A stretch of 64,000 nucleotides of DNA, from contig JANQPF010000009.1 of the NCBI GenBank assembly GCA_028285415.1, forward strand, positions 620,001 to 684,000, written 5' to 3'. Shown piece after piece: positions 19,529-28,716 of this stretch. The stretch is from Pseudomonadales bacterium. GTDB taxonomy: Bacteria > Pseudomonadota > Gammaproteobacteria > Pseudomonadales > Azotimanducaceae. The notes beneath the pieces are model-generated. The model searched no databases and was not told where the DNA came from. It worked only from the letters and a program-made list of their open reading frames with translations. Position 1 is the stretch's first letter. Each line of letters starts with the position of its first letter. A program made the translations under genes and the position numbers.

Positions 19529-20164
19529 ATGCCACGCATCAAATTCACCAAGCACCACGCTTCCGAGCGCCTGCATTTCTGGACCTGGCGTGATCTCAAT
19601 CGCAAGCTGCAATCCGCGCGGGGCGAGGACGAGGCCCAGGCGGAGCAGTTTTCCCAGCGTGCCAACGAAGTCCGGGAAGAAGTGCAGTTCCTGCTGGGTG
19701 CCGGCCTCTCGGATGGTGCCGAGCAGGCGCTCAACAGCCTGGCCGAGGGGGACATGAGCGACTTCTGCATCCTCGTCGATCTGGCTGAACCCGTCGACAT
19801 TCCGGGGGTGACGCCGTTGCCCGAGGAGACCCGCAAGCACCTGCACCAGTTCCTCGACCAGGAACCCTGGCACTCCCTGGCGATCGACAACGACATCACC
19901 GTTGCGCTTGCGCTCCTCGATGAGGTTGGCGCAACGGTGACCAACCGGCCGTGGTACGAATATGCCCCGCACCTGGTCTCCCTGGTCGCGCGGCTCATGG
20001 ACGAAGTCAACAAAGAGCAGCTCCTGCGCTTCGTCGGCGAATACAACGTGTTGGCCGAACGCGACAACCTGCACCTGCCGCAGGAACTGCCGCAGGTGTT
20101 CGAGTCTCTCGTGCACGGTGCGGCCAACCGCCTCGGTGTACAAATGCCTGCGATTCGGGAGTAG
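19529..20164 (+). CDS. Hypothetical protein, function not recognised
   Basis: 211 residues, soluble, acidic and mostly helical, without signal peptide or membrane segments. Notable stretches are KHHASERLHFWTWRDLNRKL at the N-terminus, a coiled-coil-like AQAEQFSQRANEVREEVQFLL, DITVALALLDEVGA and LVSLVARLMDEVNKEQLLRFVGEYN. I recognise no domain. It lies 67 bp upstream of the selenoprotein gene on the same strand and may share its transcript. A good gene by length and composition; role unknown. Confidence 0.6.
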   Translation: MPRIKFTKHHASERLHFWTWRDLNRKLQSARGEDEAQAEQFSQRANEVREEVQFLLGAGLSDGAEQALNSLAEGDMSDFCILVDLAEPVDIPGVTPLPEETRKHLHQFLDQEPWHSLAIDNDITVALALLDEVGATVTNRPWYEYAPHLVSLVARLMDEVNKEQLLRFVGEYNVLAERDNLHLPQELPQVFESLVHGAANRLGVQMPAIRE

Positions 20165-20231
20165 CCTGCTCGGCTTTGCAATTTGGCGATACGCGTGCCA
20201 ACGTGGGCGTTTTCGCCAACCGGGGAAGATC

Positions 20232-21389
20232 ATGGCTGACATCGACATCAAGCGGATGGTGGCAGACCTGCCCTGTCCAGAGTTCGACGAGCCGGCGTTT
20301 GCACCGACAAAACCGCTCCACCAGGCGCGCGTTGCCGTGGTCACTTCCGCCGCGCTGCACCACCCGGAAGACAATCCCTTCGACGCCCAGGACACGAGCT
20401 TCCGCGTCCTCGATCCCAACCGGCGCGACGTGCAGCTCGGGCATTGGAGCCCGAACTTCGACCGTTCCGGCTTTGCCGAGGACATCAACGTCGTCTGGCC
20501 CATCGACCGCCTGACCGAGCTCGCCGAGCAGGGAGTCATCGGCAGCGTTGCCAACGTGCATCTGGCCTTCGCGGGCAATCAGGACGAAACCATGACCAGC
20601 ATCCGGCTGGATAGCGGACCGGCGGCGGCGCAGATACTCAAAGATGACGAAGTCGACGTTGTCCTGCTGACGCCCGTCTGACCGCTCTGCACGCGTACGG
20701 TCAGTACGATAGCCCACGTTCTCGAAGCCGCCGGTCTTGCCACACTCACCGTCGGCAGCGTTCCGGAACACATCCGCAAGGTCGCGCCGCCGCGCGGGCT
20801 CCTGTGCAACTTTCCCCTCGGGCGTCCACTCGGCAAACCCAACGACCCATCATTCCAACACGACGTGCTCAAGGCGCTCTTTGCCATGCTGGACGCGGCA
20901 GAGGGGCCGGTTCTCGAGACCTATCCCGAACACATCGACGCTGCCGACACCGAGCCGCTCGTCTGCAGCCTGCCGCCGCGCATGGATGACTCGCTCCACC
21001 CCGCGGTGGATGAGGCCCAGGCGCTGCGTAACGCCTACGATCGCGCGCTCGAAAAACGCGGCAACCGGATTGGCGCCGCGCGCGAAATCAGCGCCGACGA
21101 CGTGCCCGCAGCCGTTGCCGCCTTTGTCAGAATTACCGAAGGTGTGGACTGGAAGGAAGCGGAGATTCCCGGCAATCCGATGCGCGTGGCGCAGGATATC
21201 CGCGGCTACTATCAGACCGCTGCAACCGAGCTTGCCGAACACACACCGGCAGCATGGGCAGGCGAAGACTGGTTCTACGAGCAGACCGAAACCGGCCGGC
21301 TGATGCTGGCTGCGCGTACCGCGCTCAAAGCCGCCGGCGCGCCGCAGCCGCTCTGGTTCTACCTCAGTCCGGGAGATCGTCCCGCATGA
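20232..21389 (+). CDS. Selenoprotein, GrdB/PrdB-like reductase family (UGA as Sec)
   Basis: 385 residues if TGA at 20679-20681 is read as selenocysteine (Sec150). The frame stays open from ATG 20232 (GGGGAAG upstream) through the TGA to TGA 21387, and protein-like sequence continues without a break: DEVDVVLLTPV-U-PLC-TRTVSTIAHVLEAAG. U-x-x-C is a redox pair; the setting LLTPVUPLC followed by a TVxxIxxxLExAG helix resembles the Sec site of the glycine/sarcosine/betaine/D-proline reductase selenoprotein B family (B-type subunits). A SECIS-like hairpin follows the TGA. Substrate unknown. selA, selB, selC and selD are not in this window. The stop overlaps the next start as ATGA. Confidence 0.85.
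20679..20708 (+). promoter_or_regulatory. Candidate bacterial SECIS element
   Basis: Directly after the TGA, CGTAC (20694-20698) and GTACG (20704-20708) form a perfect 5-bp upper stem with apical loop GGTCA. The loop GGU occupies nucleotides 18-20 after the UGA; in E. coli fdhF the SelB-binding GGU is at 19-21. An internal loop and a GC pair extend below. An alternative TGACCG/CGGTCA pairing (20679-20684, 20698-20703) also exists. Confidence 0.7.
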
Positions 21390-21838
21390 AGTCAATTGCC
21401 ACTGTCATCGTCACGCTGGTTGTGCTGCTCTACGTTGCCGCCCGTGTGGTGCCGATCGAGCCGGACGAGCAGCGTCCGGGCACGGCGCTATCGGGCACGC
21501 TGGTAAGCGATCCGAACCCCGACTGGGGGTTCGTCCGCAGCCGGCAGCAGATCTTCGTGCAGACGAACACCTGGTACGGCATTCCGCATTCGGTAACAAC
21601 CATTGCGTTCGTTGCCGACGGCGAACTGTATGTGCCCTGCGGCTGGTGCGACACCAAACGCTGGCCGAAGAACGTGGTCGCGGACCCGCAGGTTGTGCTC
21701 AAAGTCGACGGCAGGCTGTTTCCGCGCACCGCGGTCCGCATCGAAGACGAGGCAACGCGAAATCGCGTGTTTGCGGTTTTGACCGAAGATGAAATTCCGT
21801 CGGATTGGGCACTTTATCGGATGGACGCGAGCGGCTGA
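21386..21838 (+). CDS. Membrane-anchored PNPOx/nitroreductase-like protein
   Basis: 150 residues. A hydrophobic N-terminus (SIATVIVTLVVLLYVAARVV) anchors or exports the protein. The rest looks like a split-barrel flavin-binding fold: TNTWYGIPHSVTTIAFVADGELYVPCGWCDTKRWPKNVVADPQVVLKVDGRLFPRTAVRI resembles the pyridoxamine-oxidase / deazaflavin-dependent nitroreductase type. It contains a CGWC pair that may be redox-active. It starts within the selenoprotein stop (ATGA), so translation is probably coupled and the two may work together. Family call is tentative. Confidence 0.55.
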   Translation: MKSIATVIVTLVVLLYVAARVVPIEPDEQRPGTALSGTLVSDPNPDWGFVRSRQQIFVQTNTWYGIPHSVTTIAFVADGELYVPCGWCDTKRWPKNVVADPQVVLKVDGRLFPRTAVRIEDEATRNRVFAVLTEDEIPSDWALYRMDASG

Positions 21839-21903
21839 GCCAGCCTTGCTCCACCGCGATGGCTTGGGTAACGTCTCCCGCACTATCTGGAGGGAGACAC
21901 GTT

Positions 21904-22884
21904 TTGCGCGCATGGCAGATGCCTGAACTCGGCGACCCCTGGGACGTGATGACAGCGACAGACCTTATCGTGCCGGTGGCGGACGCCAATCGCATTCGCG
22001 TGCGCGTACTGGCAACCGACCTCAACTTCGCGGACATCCTGCAATGCCAGGGACGCTATCAGGTGAAGCTCGACCCGCCATTCGTGCCAGGCATGTACAG
22101 CGTCGGCGAAGTGCTCGATACGGGGGGTAACCCGGAGTTCAGCATCGGCGATCGCGTCATTGGTCCCAGCGTCGACGGCTGCGGCGGGTTCGCCGAAGAA
22201 GCAGCCCTCGCCGCCGACCAGGCGACCGTACTGCCGTCGTCAGTCGATCCCGTGAAAATGTGCGCCATGCACGTCACCTACGGCACCGCGTGGTTCGGAT
22301 TACATCTACGCGGACATCTCGCGCCGGGCGAAACCGTGCTCGTGCTGGCCGCGGCCGGCGGCGTGGGCTCAGCCGCCGTAGAACTCGCCAAGCTGCACGG
22401 CTGCTGGGTTGTCGCTGCCGCCGGGGGAGCATCCAAAGTGGCCGCCTGCCGTGAGCTTGGCGCGGACGAAGTCATCGACTACAACTCGGAGGACCTGTAC
22501 GAGCGGGTCATGGCGCTGACCGACGGCCGCGGCGTCGACGTCGTCTACGATCCGGTCGGGGGCAAGTATTTCGACATTGCCCGCAGGCTGGTTGCCTGGG
22601 AGGGGCGCCTTCTGGTGATCGGCTTCGCCAGCGGCGACATACCAACCGTGCCTGCCAACCACGCTCTCGTAAAAAATTATTCGATTGTCGGCGTCCACAT
22701 GGGCGGCTATCGCGGCCGTGATGCAACACCATTCAAGCGCTGTTACGACGAGCTCACGCAGCTTCTGCTCGATGAGAAAATCGCGCCGTTGATCGACTCG
22801 GTGACGGACTTCGACGAGCTGCCGTCTGCGCTCAAGCGCCTCAACGATCGCGCTACCGTCGGACGCGTGATCCTGGTGCCCTGA
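21904..22884 (+). CDS. NADPH:quinone oxidoreductase-type MDR protein
   Basis: 326 residues of the medium-chain dehydrogenase/reductase superfamily. An N-terminal GroES-like fold (PFVPGMYSVGEVLDTG, near residue 60) is followed by the Rossmann fold with LVLAAAGGVGSAAVELAKLHGCWVVA (about 145-170) and the quinone-reductase-like ELGADEVIDYNSEDLYERVMALTDGRGVDVVYDPVGG. Zinc-binding cysteines are absent. I chose the TTG at 21904: GGAGGGAG lies 7 nt upstream, and the resulting MRAWQMPELGDPWDV start fits the family. Possible roles include reducing quinones or enoyl thioesters. It precedes a VOC protein by 25 bp, likely one transcript. Confidence 0.85.
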   Translation: MRAWQMPELGDPWDVMTATDLIVPVADANRIRVRVLATDLNFADILQCQGRYQVKLDPPFVPGMYSVGEVLDTGGNPEFSIGDRVIGPSVDGCGGFAEEAALAADQATVLPSSVDPVKMCAMHVTYGTAWFGLHLRGHLAPGETVLVLAAAGGVGSAAVELAKLHGCWVVAAAGGASKVAACRELGADEVIDYNSEDLYERVMALTDGRGVDVVYDPVGGKYFDIARRLVAWEGRLLVIGFASGDIPTVPANHALVKNYSIVGVHMGGYRGRDATPFKRCYDELTQLLLDEKIAPLIDSVTDFDELPSALKRLNDRATVGRVILVP

Positions 22885-22909
22885 CAAACCAACAGTCGAG
22901 GAACCAACC

Positions 22910-23641
22910 ATGAAACTACGCCAGCTTGCACTCGCCTCCGCCACGCTCGATGACACCCGAGCGACGCTCTTCGAGCTTCTGGGTCTCGACGGGGACTTTG
23001 CCGATCCCGGGGTCGGCGAGTTCGGCCTGGTGAACTCGGTCATGGCCATCGGCGATACGTTCCTGGAGATTGTCACCCCGTCCACCGACAACACCGCCGC
23101 CGGGCGCATGCTGGATAGACGCAACAGCACAACGTGCGGCTACATGGCGCTCTTCCAGGTTGACGACTTTGGAGATTTTGACGCCCATCTGGACAAACTC
23201 GGCGTGCGCAAAGTGTGGCGGACGGAGCGTGCGGAAGTGTCAGCGTGCCACGTACATCCCAAAGACATCGGCGGCGCGATCGTGTCGTTCGACGCCATGC
23301 GCCCGCCGGAGTCGTGGCTCTGGGGTGGTCCGGATTGGAGAATGCACCCGGCTACGCACGTCAGCCGGATCCTCGGCTGCACCCTGCAGTCCCCCGTCGC
23401 CGATGCCCTGGCCCGGCGCTGGGCGGAGGTTCTGGACCAGCCCCTGAGCGGCAACCGCATTACGATGGATGACGGCACGTTTGTGTCTTTCGTCCACGGT
23501 AATGCCTACGAGGGTTTGTCGTCATTCACGTTTGCAACGACCGATCCCGCCGGGTGTCATGCGCGGGCGGCAGCTCTGGGTCTGGGTGACACGCCACACA
23601 TCGGCGATCTGACAATCGAGTTCGTCCCCGAACCCGACTGA
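22910..23641 (+). CDS. VOC-family (glyoxalase-like) protein
   Basis: 243 residues with two to three vicinal-oxygen-chelate beta-alpha-beta modules: LRQLALASATLDDTRATLFELLGL at the N-terminus, GDTFLEIVTP as a strand that would carry a metal Glu, and ATHVSRILGCTLQSPVADALARRWAEVL as a second module start. The general pattern fits glyoxalase-like domain proteins; no specific substrate motif is visible. GAGGAA precedes the ATG. It is co-directional with the MDR oxidoreductase and abuts the convergent LLM gene with no spacer. Confidence 0.75.
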   Translation: MKLRQLALASATLDDTRATLFELLGLDGDFADPGVGEFGLVNSVMAIGDTFLEIVTPSTDNTAAGRMLDRRNSTTCGYMALFQVDDFGDFDAHLDKLGVRKVWRTERAEVSACHVHPKDIGGAIVSFDAMRPPESWLWGGPDWRMHPATHVSRILGCTLQSPVADALARRWAEVLDQPLSGNRITMDDGTFVSFVHGNAYEGLSSFTFATTDPAGCHARAAALGLGDTPHIGDLTIEFVPEPD

Positions 23642-24634
23642 TCAGCTGACCGCAGCCGCCGCGGCGATCATGGTCCGACGCGTCACCTCGTAGCGGTCCT
23701 CACCCCACGGCATCGGCATCAAAACCGGGTGCTCCACGCCGGCGTCCACGTAGCTGCGTATGAAATTCGTGACCTCGTCAGCGCCGCCGACGAAGTTGAT
23801 CGCCTGAATCATGTCTTCAGATATGGCCTGCATGGCGCCGTCGCGGTCTCGCTCGGCCGCGCGGGCGCGCAGCTCGTCCACCTCGCCGCCAAACCCGGCA
23901 GCGCGAAACATGTTGGCGTAGCCGTCCGCCATGGCGTAGTTGAAGATATCTTTACGCGCGGAGCGTGCCGCACCGTCGAGCTCACCAACCGCGGCATGCG
24001 CGTAGGCGAAGATACACGCGTCGCCGCCGCGCCGAACCTGCTCGACAGACGCGGGCACGTGCGCGACGGGGATGTAGTTCAGCAGCACCCCATCGGCAAT
24101 TTCGCCCGCCAGCTTCAACATCTGCGGATTGAGTGCGGCCATGACAATTTTCGGACGCCGCTCACCCAGACGCACTGCAAGACGGAAACGTTTGACCTGC
24201 CAGAAATCTCCTTCGAACGTCACCGACTCGCCGGACAGGCACTCGCGCAGGAGCGCCACGTATTCACGCATCATCGCAATTGGACGATCCGCGGCAGACG
24301 CGCCGTGCTGGCGCAGGATTCCGGGCGCTGACACGCCCAGGCCCAGCCAGACATCAGCGTCCGGGGACAGACTCTGGAGCGTCGCCGCGCTCATGGCTGC
24401 CAACGGTGGTGTGCGCACCTGAACCGGCACAATACCTGTCGCGAGATCCAGATTGGGTGCCACTGCTGAAACCGCGCCCAGCAGACTGAACGCGTCGGTG
24501 CCCGTAGCCTCCACGGTCCAGAGCGAACGATAGTTGAGCTCCTGAGCGAGCTTCGCGATATCGAGAATGCGTCGCGAACCGAGCACCGCAAGGCTGCCAT
24601 ACGTCACGCCAAGCGGCGTCGTTTTGTCACTCAT
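23642..24634 (-). CDS. LLM-class flavin-dependent oxidoreductase
   Basis: 330 residues, luciferase-like TIM-barrel. LGVTYGSLAVLGSRRILDIAKLAQELNYRSLWTVEATGTDAF at the N-terminus, LDLATGIVPVQVRTPPLAAMSAATLQSLSPDADVWLGLGVSAPGILRQHG and IVMAALNPQMLKLAGEIADGVLLNYIP are typical of FMN- or F420-dependent members. The ATG at 24634 follows AAGGA by 6 nt; an upstream in-frame start adds unrelated residues. The distant partner, presumably a flavin reductase, is not adjacent. Likely oxidises a small organic or sulfur-containing molecule; the substrate is unknown. Confidence 0.85.
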   Translation of the reverse strand: MSDKTTPLGVTYGSLAVLGSRRILDIAKLAQELNYRSLWTVEATGTDAFSLLGAVSAVAPNLDLATGIVPVQVRTPPLAAMSAATLQSLSPDADVWLGLGVSAPGILRQHGASAADRPIAMMREYVALLRECLSGESVTFEGDFWQVKRFRLAVRLGERRPKIVMAALNPQMLKLAGEIADGVLLNYIPVAHVPASVEQVRRGGDACIFAYAHAAVGELDGAARSARKDIFNYAMADGYANMFRAAGFGGEVDELRARAAERDRDGAMQAISEDMIQAINFVGGADEVTNFIRSYVDAGVEHPVLMPMPWGEDRYEVTRRTMIAAAAAVS

Positions 24635-24674
24635 TTGTGTTCCTTGTTGTCGTACTGCCGACCGACGTTGCCAG

Positions 24675-26912
24675 TTAGACGGAAAAACCAAGCTCGGTCA
24701 GCGGCATTTTCCGTACTCGCTCACCGGTGGCAGCAAAGATGGCGTTACCAACAGCCGGGGCAAGTGGCGGCAACGCGGGCTCGCCTAGACCCGTCGGCGT
24801 GTAGTCACTCTGGATAAAGTGCACATCCACCGGTGGCGCTGCGGGCATCCGCAAAACCGGATATTGATGGAAATTGGTCTGCTGCACGCGCCCCTCCTCC
24901 ATCGTGATTTTCTGCCCAACCATCGTCGACAGTCCATCGATGATCGAGCCTTCAACCTGGGACAAGGCACCACTCATGTTGACAATCGGGCCAACGTCAA
25001 CCGCCGCGGTCACTCTATGCACGGTCAGCTTCTTGTTGGCATCAACGCTGACCTCAGCCACTTCCGCGACGTGGGCTGCGTGACAGAAATAGAAGGCAAG
25101 GCCTAAACCGCTTCCCACCGGCATCTCACGGCCCCATCCGGACTTCTCTGCCGCGAGGCGAATCACATCCGCGGCACGGCCGGTGTTCAACGACTGGACA
25201 TTGGCCGGCTCGAACCAGCGGGGCTCGCCGAGGATCTCGAGCAGAAATTCAACGTAGTCCCGGCCGGCAACGTGGGCCATCTCACTCAGGAAGCTCTGCA
25301 CGACAAACGCATTGGTATTCGAGCCAGGCGCCCGCCATGGACCGCACGGCGTATTGATACCGAACATGGTCCTGGACACGAACCCATCATCGAGGTTCTG
25401 CAGCGGAAACTGCTTGGGACCAAATGATGAGCCGGAAACCGGCCGCCCGCCGGTCTGCATTCCTACAAAGTGATTCTCGAAGGCAACGAGCTTTCCAGAT
25501 GGGTCCACCGCGCCCTTGATGGATTGAAAACCACCAACCCGGAAGAAGTCATGGCGCATGTCGTCTTCTCTGGACCAGGTTAGCTTCACCGGCGCATTCA
25601 CACGTTCCGATATTGTCACCGCCTCAAGAACATATTCCGAAAAGACACGGCGTCCGAAGCTGCCCCCCATCCGTGTCTGGTGCACGGTGATCCGCTCTTC
25701 AGCGACGTTGAATTCCCTGCTGAGCAGCGGAATGCTGCTGCCTGGAAACTGATGCGGCAGCCATAGCTCGATGCTGTCCTTGCTGCGTTCGCCACGACGA
25801 TAGTGTGCCGTGCAGTTCATCGGTTCCATGCACAAGTGGGCAACGAAGGGGTACTCATAGAACGCTGCAAGCGTCGTGTTCTTGTTATCGCGAAACACGT
25901 CATCCACATTGCCTTTGTCCAGCGTAACGTCCCGGCCACGCTGGCCGTAAAGGGACTCCGCGCGGGCCTTAATCTGAGCCCAGCTATCTTTTGACGCACG
26001 CCGCTCATCCCATTCGATCTGCAACCGCTTCCGGGCTTCAAAGACCGCCCAAGTGCTTGTGCCAACAACCGCTACGCCATCTAATAGTTGCCTGGGATCG
26101 TCATTGCCGCGAAGCACAAACGCATCAACGACGCCAGGCAGAGTCTTGATTTCCTCCACATTGGCCGAACGGATCCTGCCACCAATCGCCGGACACTTCT
26201 GATAGGCCGCATACAGCATATTCGGTAGGCGCGTATCAATACCGAAAAGTGCGGCACCCGTGGCGATCTCGAGATTGTCGACACCCGTCATGGACTTGCC
26301 GAGAATCGTGTACTCATCGCGGGATTTGAAGACGAGTCCGTCCGGATCCGGCACAGACTGCTTCGCCGCAAGACCAGCCAGCTGGCCAAAAGTCATGAAA
26401 CGACCCGAACCGTGCCGCACAGTACTATCTGCCGCCACCAGTTCGTCGCGAGGAAGTTCCATAACGGTCGCGCCAGCGTCGATCAGCATCTCCCGGGCCG
26501 AGGCACCAAGTTGCCGCATCCGGTTCCACTCCCGCGGAATTGTGGTGGAGCCACCAGCTCCCTGGCCACCAAAGCTCGCCGAATCAACTGGCGCTGTAAC
26601 GACGTTGACGTCTTCCCAGCGGGCACCAAGCTCTTCAGCGATGATCATCGGCAGGGCTGTCTTGATCCCTTGACCCATTTCCGGTCTCGGCGCGTAAATG
26701 GTGATTGTGCCGTCCGATGCAATGTGAACAAATGTGTTCAACTGACCGCCGCTACCGTCCGCGTCGGTTTCAGCAGCAGTTGTCAGACGCGTCCCCAGCA
26801 CCAGCCCTCCGCCGACAACTGCTGCCAGTTTGAAGAACCCGCGCCGGTTCATGCCAAGCTCGGCTACATCAGCCTGCAATGCGCGAAACGTCTCGTCATG
26901 GACGCGGCTCAT
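24675..26912 (-). CDS. Molybdopterin-binding dehydrogenase large subunit (IorB-like)
   Basis: 745 residues of the xanthine dehydrogenase/aldehyde oxidase family, closest in character to isoquinoline 1-oxidoreductase beta subunits (IorB). A Tat signal [14 protein letters not shown] (about 22-35) shows export of the folded protein. Molybdopterin-binding stretches are visible: [89 protein letters not shown], and the C-terminal [28 protein letters not shown]. The gene begins 4 bp inside the 3' end of the 2Fe-2S subunit (ATGA). It would pass electrons to a cytochrome or other periplasmic acceptor. Confidence 0.88.
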   Translation of the reverse strand: MSRVHDETFRALQADVAELGMNRRGFFKLAAVVGGGLVLGTRLTTAAETDADGSGGQLNTFVHIASDGTITIYAPRPEMGQGIKTALPMIIAEELGARWEDVNVVTAPVDSASFGGQGAGGSTTIPREWNRMRQLGASAREMLIDAGATVMELPRDELVAADSTVRHGSGRFMTFGQLAGLAAKQSVPDPDGLVFKSRDEYTILGKSMTGVDNLEIATGAALFGIDTRLPNMLYAAYQKCPAIGGRIRSANVEEIKTLPGVVDAFVLRGNDDPRQLLDGVAVVGTSTWAVFEARKRLQIEWDERRASKDSWAQIKARAESLYGQRGRDVTLDKGNVDDVFRDNKNTTLAAFYEYPFVAHLCMEPMNCTAHYRRGERSKDSIELWLPHQFPGSSIPLLSREFNVAEERITVHQTRMGGSFGRRVFSEYVLEAVTISERVNAPVKLTWSREDDMRHDFFRVGGFQSIKGAVDPSGKLVAFENHFVGMQTGGRPVSGSSFGPKQFPLQNLDDGFVSRTMFGINTPCGPWRAPGSNTNAFVVQSFLSEMAHVAGRDYVEFLLEILGEPRWFEPANVQSLNTGRAADVIRLAAEKSGWGREMPVGSGLGLAFYFCHAAHVAEVAEVSVDANKKLTVHRVTAAVDVGPIVNMSGALSQVEGSIIDGLSTMVGQKITMEEGRVQQTNFHQYPVLRMPAAPPVDVHFIQSDYTPTGLGEPALPPLAPAVGNAIFAATGERVRKMPLTELGFSV

Positions 26913-27427
26913 GTGCGCACCTCCCGCGCCGCATCATAGAAGAGCCCGGCAGACGCCTCGTCACCGGACATCTGCACCGCGGCGCTGTGTATCGCAGCGC
27001 GAATGCGGTTGTAAGTGCCGCACCGGCAGTAATTCCCCACCATGGCAGCGTCGATATCCGCGTCCGTCGGAGCAGGGTTGTCAGCAAGAAGCGCGGCAGC
27101 AGACATGATCTGACCGGATTGACAGTAGCCGCATTGGGCAACGTCCAGATCGATCCAAGCCCGCTGCACCGGATGCAGCCGAGTGCCGTTGCCAAGACCC
27201 TCTATGGTGGTAATGGCCTTTCCCGCCGCCCCTGCCACGGACAGCACGCAGGCGCGCGCGGCAACGCCGTCGAGATGCACGGTGCAAGCGCCACACTGAG
27301 CAATCCCACAGCCGAACTTGGTTCCGATCAGACCAAGCACATCGCGCAGTGCCCAGAGCACCGGCATCTCGCCGGGTACGTCGAGGCGATGCGTTTCTCC
27401 GTTCACTTCGAGTTCAAATTGCGCCAA
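26909..27427 (-). CDS. 2Fe-2S subunit of molybdopterin dehydrogenase (IorA-like)
   Basis: 172 residues. The plant-type 2Fe-2S domain has [23 protein letters not shown] (CxxxxCxxC...C, about 40-65), and the helical domain holds the second cluster, QCGYCQSG...[16 protein letters not shown]. These carry electrons from the molybdopterin centre. I chose the TTG at 27427: GGAG lies 6 nt upstream and the product starts [11 protein letters not shown] as in the family. It has no signal peptide; it probably crosses with the Tat partner. FAD is not part of this two-subunit design. Confidence 0.88.
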   Translation of the reverse strand: MAQFELEVNGETHRLDVPGEMPVLWALRDVLGLIGTKFGCGIAQCGACTVHLDGVAARACVLSVAGAAGKAITTIEGLGNGTRLHPVQRAWIDLDVAQCGYCQSGQIMSAAALLADNPAPTDADIDAAMVGNYCRCGTYNRIRAAIHSAAVQMSGDEASAGLFYDAAREVRT

Positions 27428-27606
27428 AGCCCACTCCTTATATATGGCCCAGTTGCATGAAAGGTTGCGATGAAAAGCTTCGACTTTAGCGCTCGGTCCC
27501 GACGGGTCAAGGGTTACAGCCTGATCGCACACAATTGCCCGACGAGTTTTTACAGCACCGCCGTTTCCGCCTATGATCGAGGTGAGCATCGCGGGAGAGG
27601 AATATC

Positions 27607-28689
27607 ATGCAACGCGTTCAACTACTGGCTTACTGCATCGCTCTGACGGGGTTCAGTGCGAACGCCGTGGCTGACATACAACGAACCGCAGACGGCAAAC
27701 CGGATCTTTCCGGGACGTACGACGTGTCCACGCTGACGCCGCTGCAGCGTCCGGAGGAGTTTGGCGACAACCTCGAACTCACACCCGAGCAGGCGAAGAC
27801 GATCATGGACGTGGCCGCCGCAAGGTCGGCAGAAGCGAACCGCAATCGCGGACCCATCACCGAAGCGCCACCTGAGGGGGGCGCTGCGCCCATCGGCGCT
27901 GATGACTCGGAGCGGGAGAACCTTGGCGCGGGCAACGTCGGCGGCTACAACAACTTCTGGGTGGATCGCGGTGAAGAAGTATTCACGGTCGACGGCAAGT
28001 TCCGCACATCGATCATCGTCGACCCACCCAACGGGCGGATGCCCGCACCCACCAAGGCGGCAATGGCGCGATACGCCGAACGCGCCAAGCTGCGCCGCCC
28101 CAACGACGGTACGGCGTGGTGGGTGGACGTCGATGGTCCGGGACCCTATGACGGCCCGGAGAGTCTGGGCATCTCCGAGCGCTGCATCGTGGGATTCACC
28201 GGCGCGACGCCAACCTTTCCGAGCCTCTACAACAACTTCAAGCGGATCGTGCAGAGCGACGATCACGTCATGATCCTGATTGAGATGGTGCATGACGCGC
28301 GCATCGTACGCATGAACGCCGAGCATCGCGACGGCGCTATGCGTACGCATCTCGGCGATTCGGTCGGACGCTGGGAAGGCGACACGCTGGTGATCGACAC
28401 CATCAATTTCAAAGCCGGCAGCGGCCAGGGCCGCGGTGGCACGGAAAACCTGCGTGTCGAAGAACGATTCACAGCGCTCGGCGACGGCAACCTGCTGTAT
28501 CGTTTTACGGTCGACGATCCGAGCGTGTGGACGGCCCCCTGGACGGGCGAGTACGTCTGGCGCAAAACCGAAGACAAAGTCTACGAATACGCCTGTCATG
28601 AAGGTAACTACTCAATGGGCGGCATCCTGCGCGGCGCCCGCCTGCTGGAGGCCGAGGCGATGGCTGAAGACACCAGCAGCGGAGAGTAA
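27607..28689 (+). CDS. Secreted protein of unknown function
   Basis: 360 residues with a signal peptide (MQRVQLLAYCIALTGFSANAVA). The mature part begins DIQRTADGKPDLSGTYDVSTLTPLQRP, a start shared by a widespread family of unknown secreted proteins. LGDSVGRWEGDTLVIDTINF near residue 260 and VYEYACHEGNYSM near residue 330 look like the family's best conserved parts. There are few Cys and no recognised catalytic motif. It is divergent from the iorAB-like operon with about 180 bp between them, so co-regulation is possible. Function not known to me. Confidence 0.65.
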   Translation: MQRVQLLAYCIALTGFSANAVADIQRTADGKPDLSGTYDVSTLTPLQRPEEFGDNLELTPEQAKTIMDVAAARSAEANRNRGPITEAPPEGGAAPIGADDSERENLGAGNVGGYNNFWVDRGEEVFTVDGKFRTSIIVDPPNGRMPAPTKAAMARYAERAKLRRPNDGTAWWVDVDGPGPYDGPESLGISERCIVGFTGATPTFPSLYNNFKRIVQSDDHVMILIEMVHDARIVRMNAEHRDGAMRTHLGDSVGRWEGDTLVIDTINFKAGSGQGRGGTENLRVEERFTALGDGNLLYRFTVDDPSVWTAPWTGEYVWRKTEDKVYEYACHEGNYSMGGILRGARLLEAEAMAEDTSSGE

Positions 28690-28716
28690 ATCGGCAATAA
28701 GGTGGGGTAAGCGGGG

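Noticed and set aside
20865-21389. A separate 174-residue gene starting at ATG 20865
   Set aside because: It is the downstream part of the selenoprotein; the same frame runs on from before the TGA and no ribosome site is seen.
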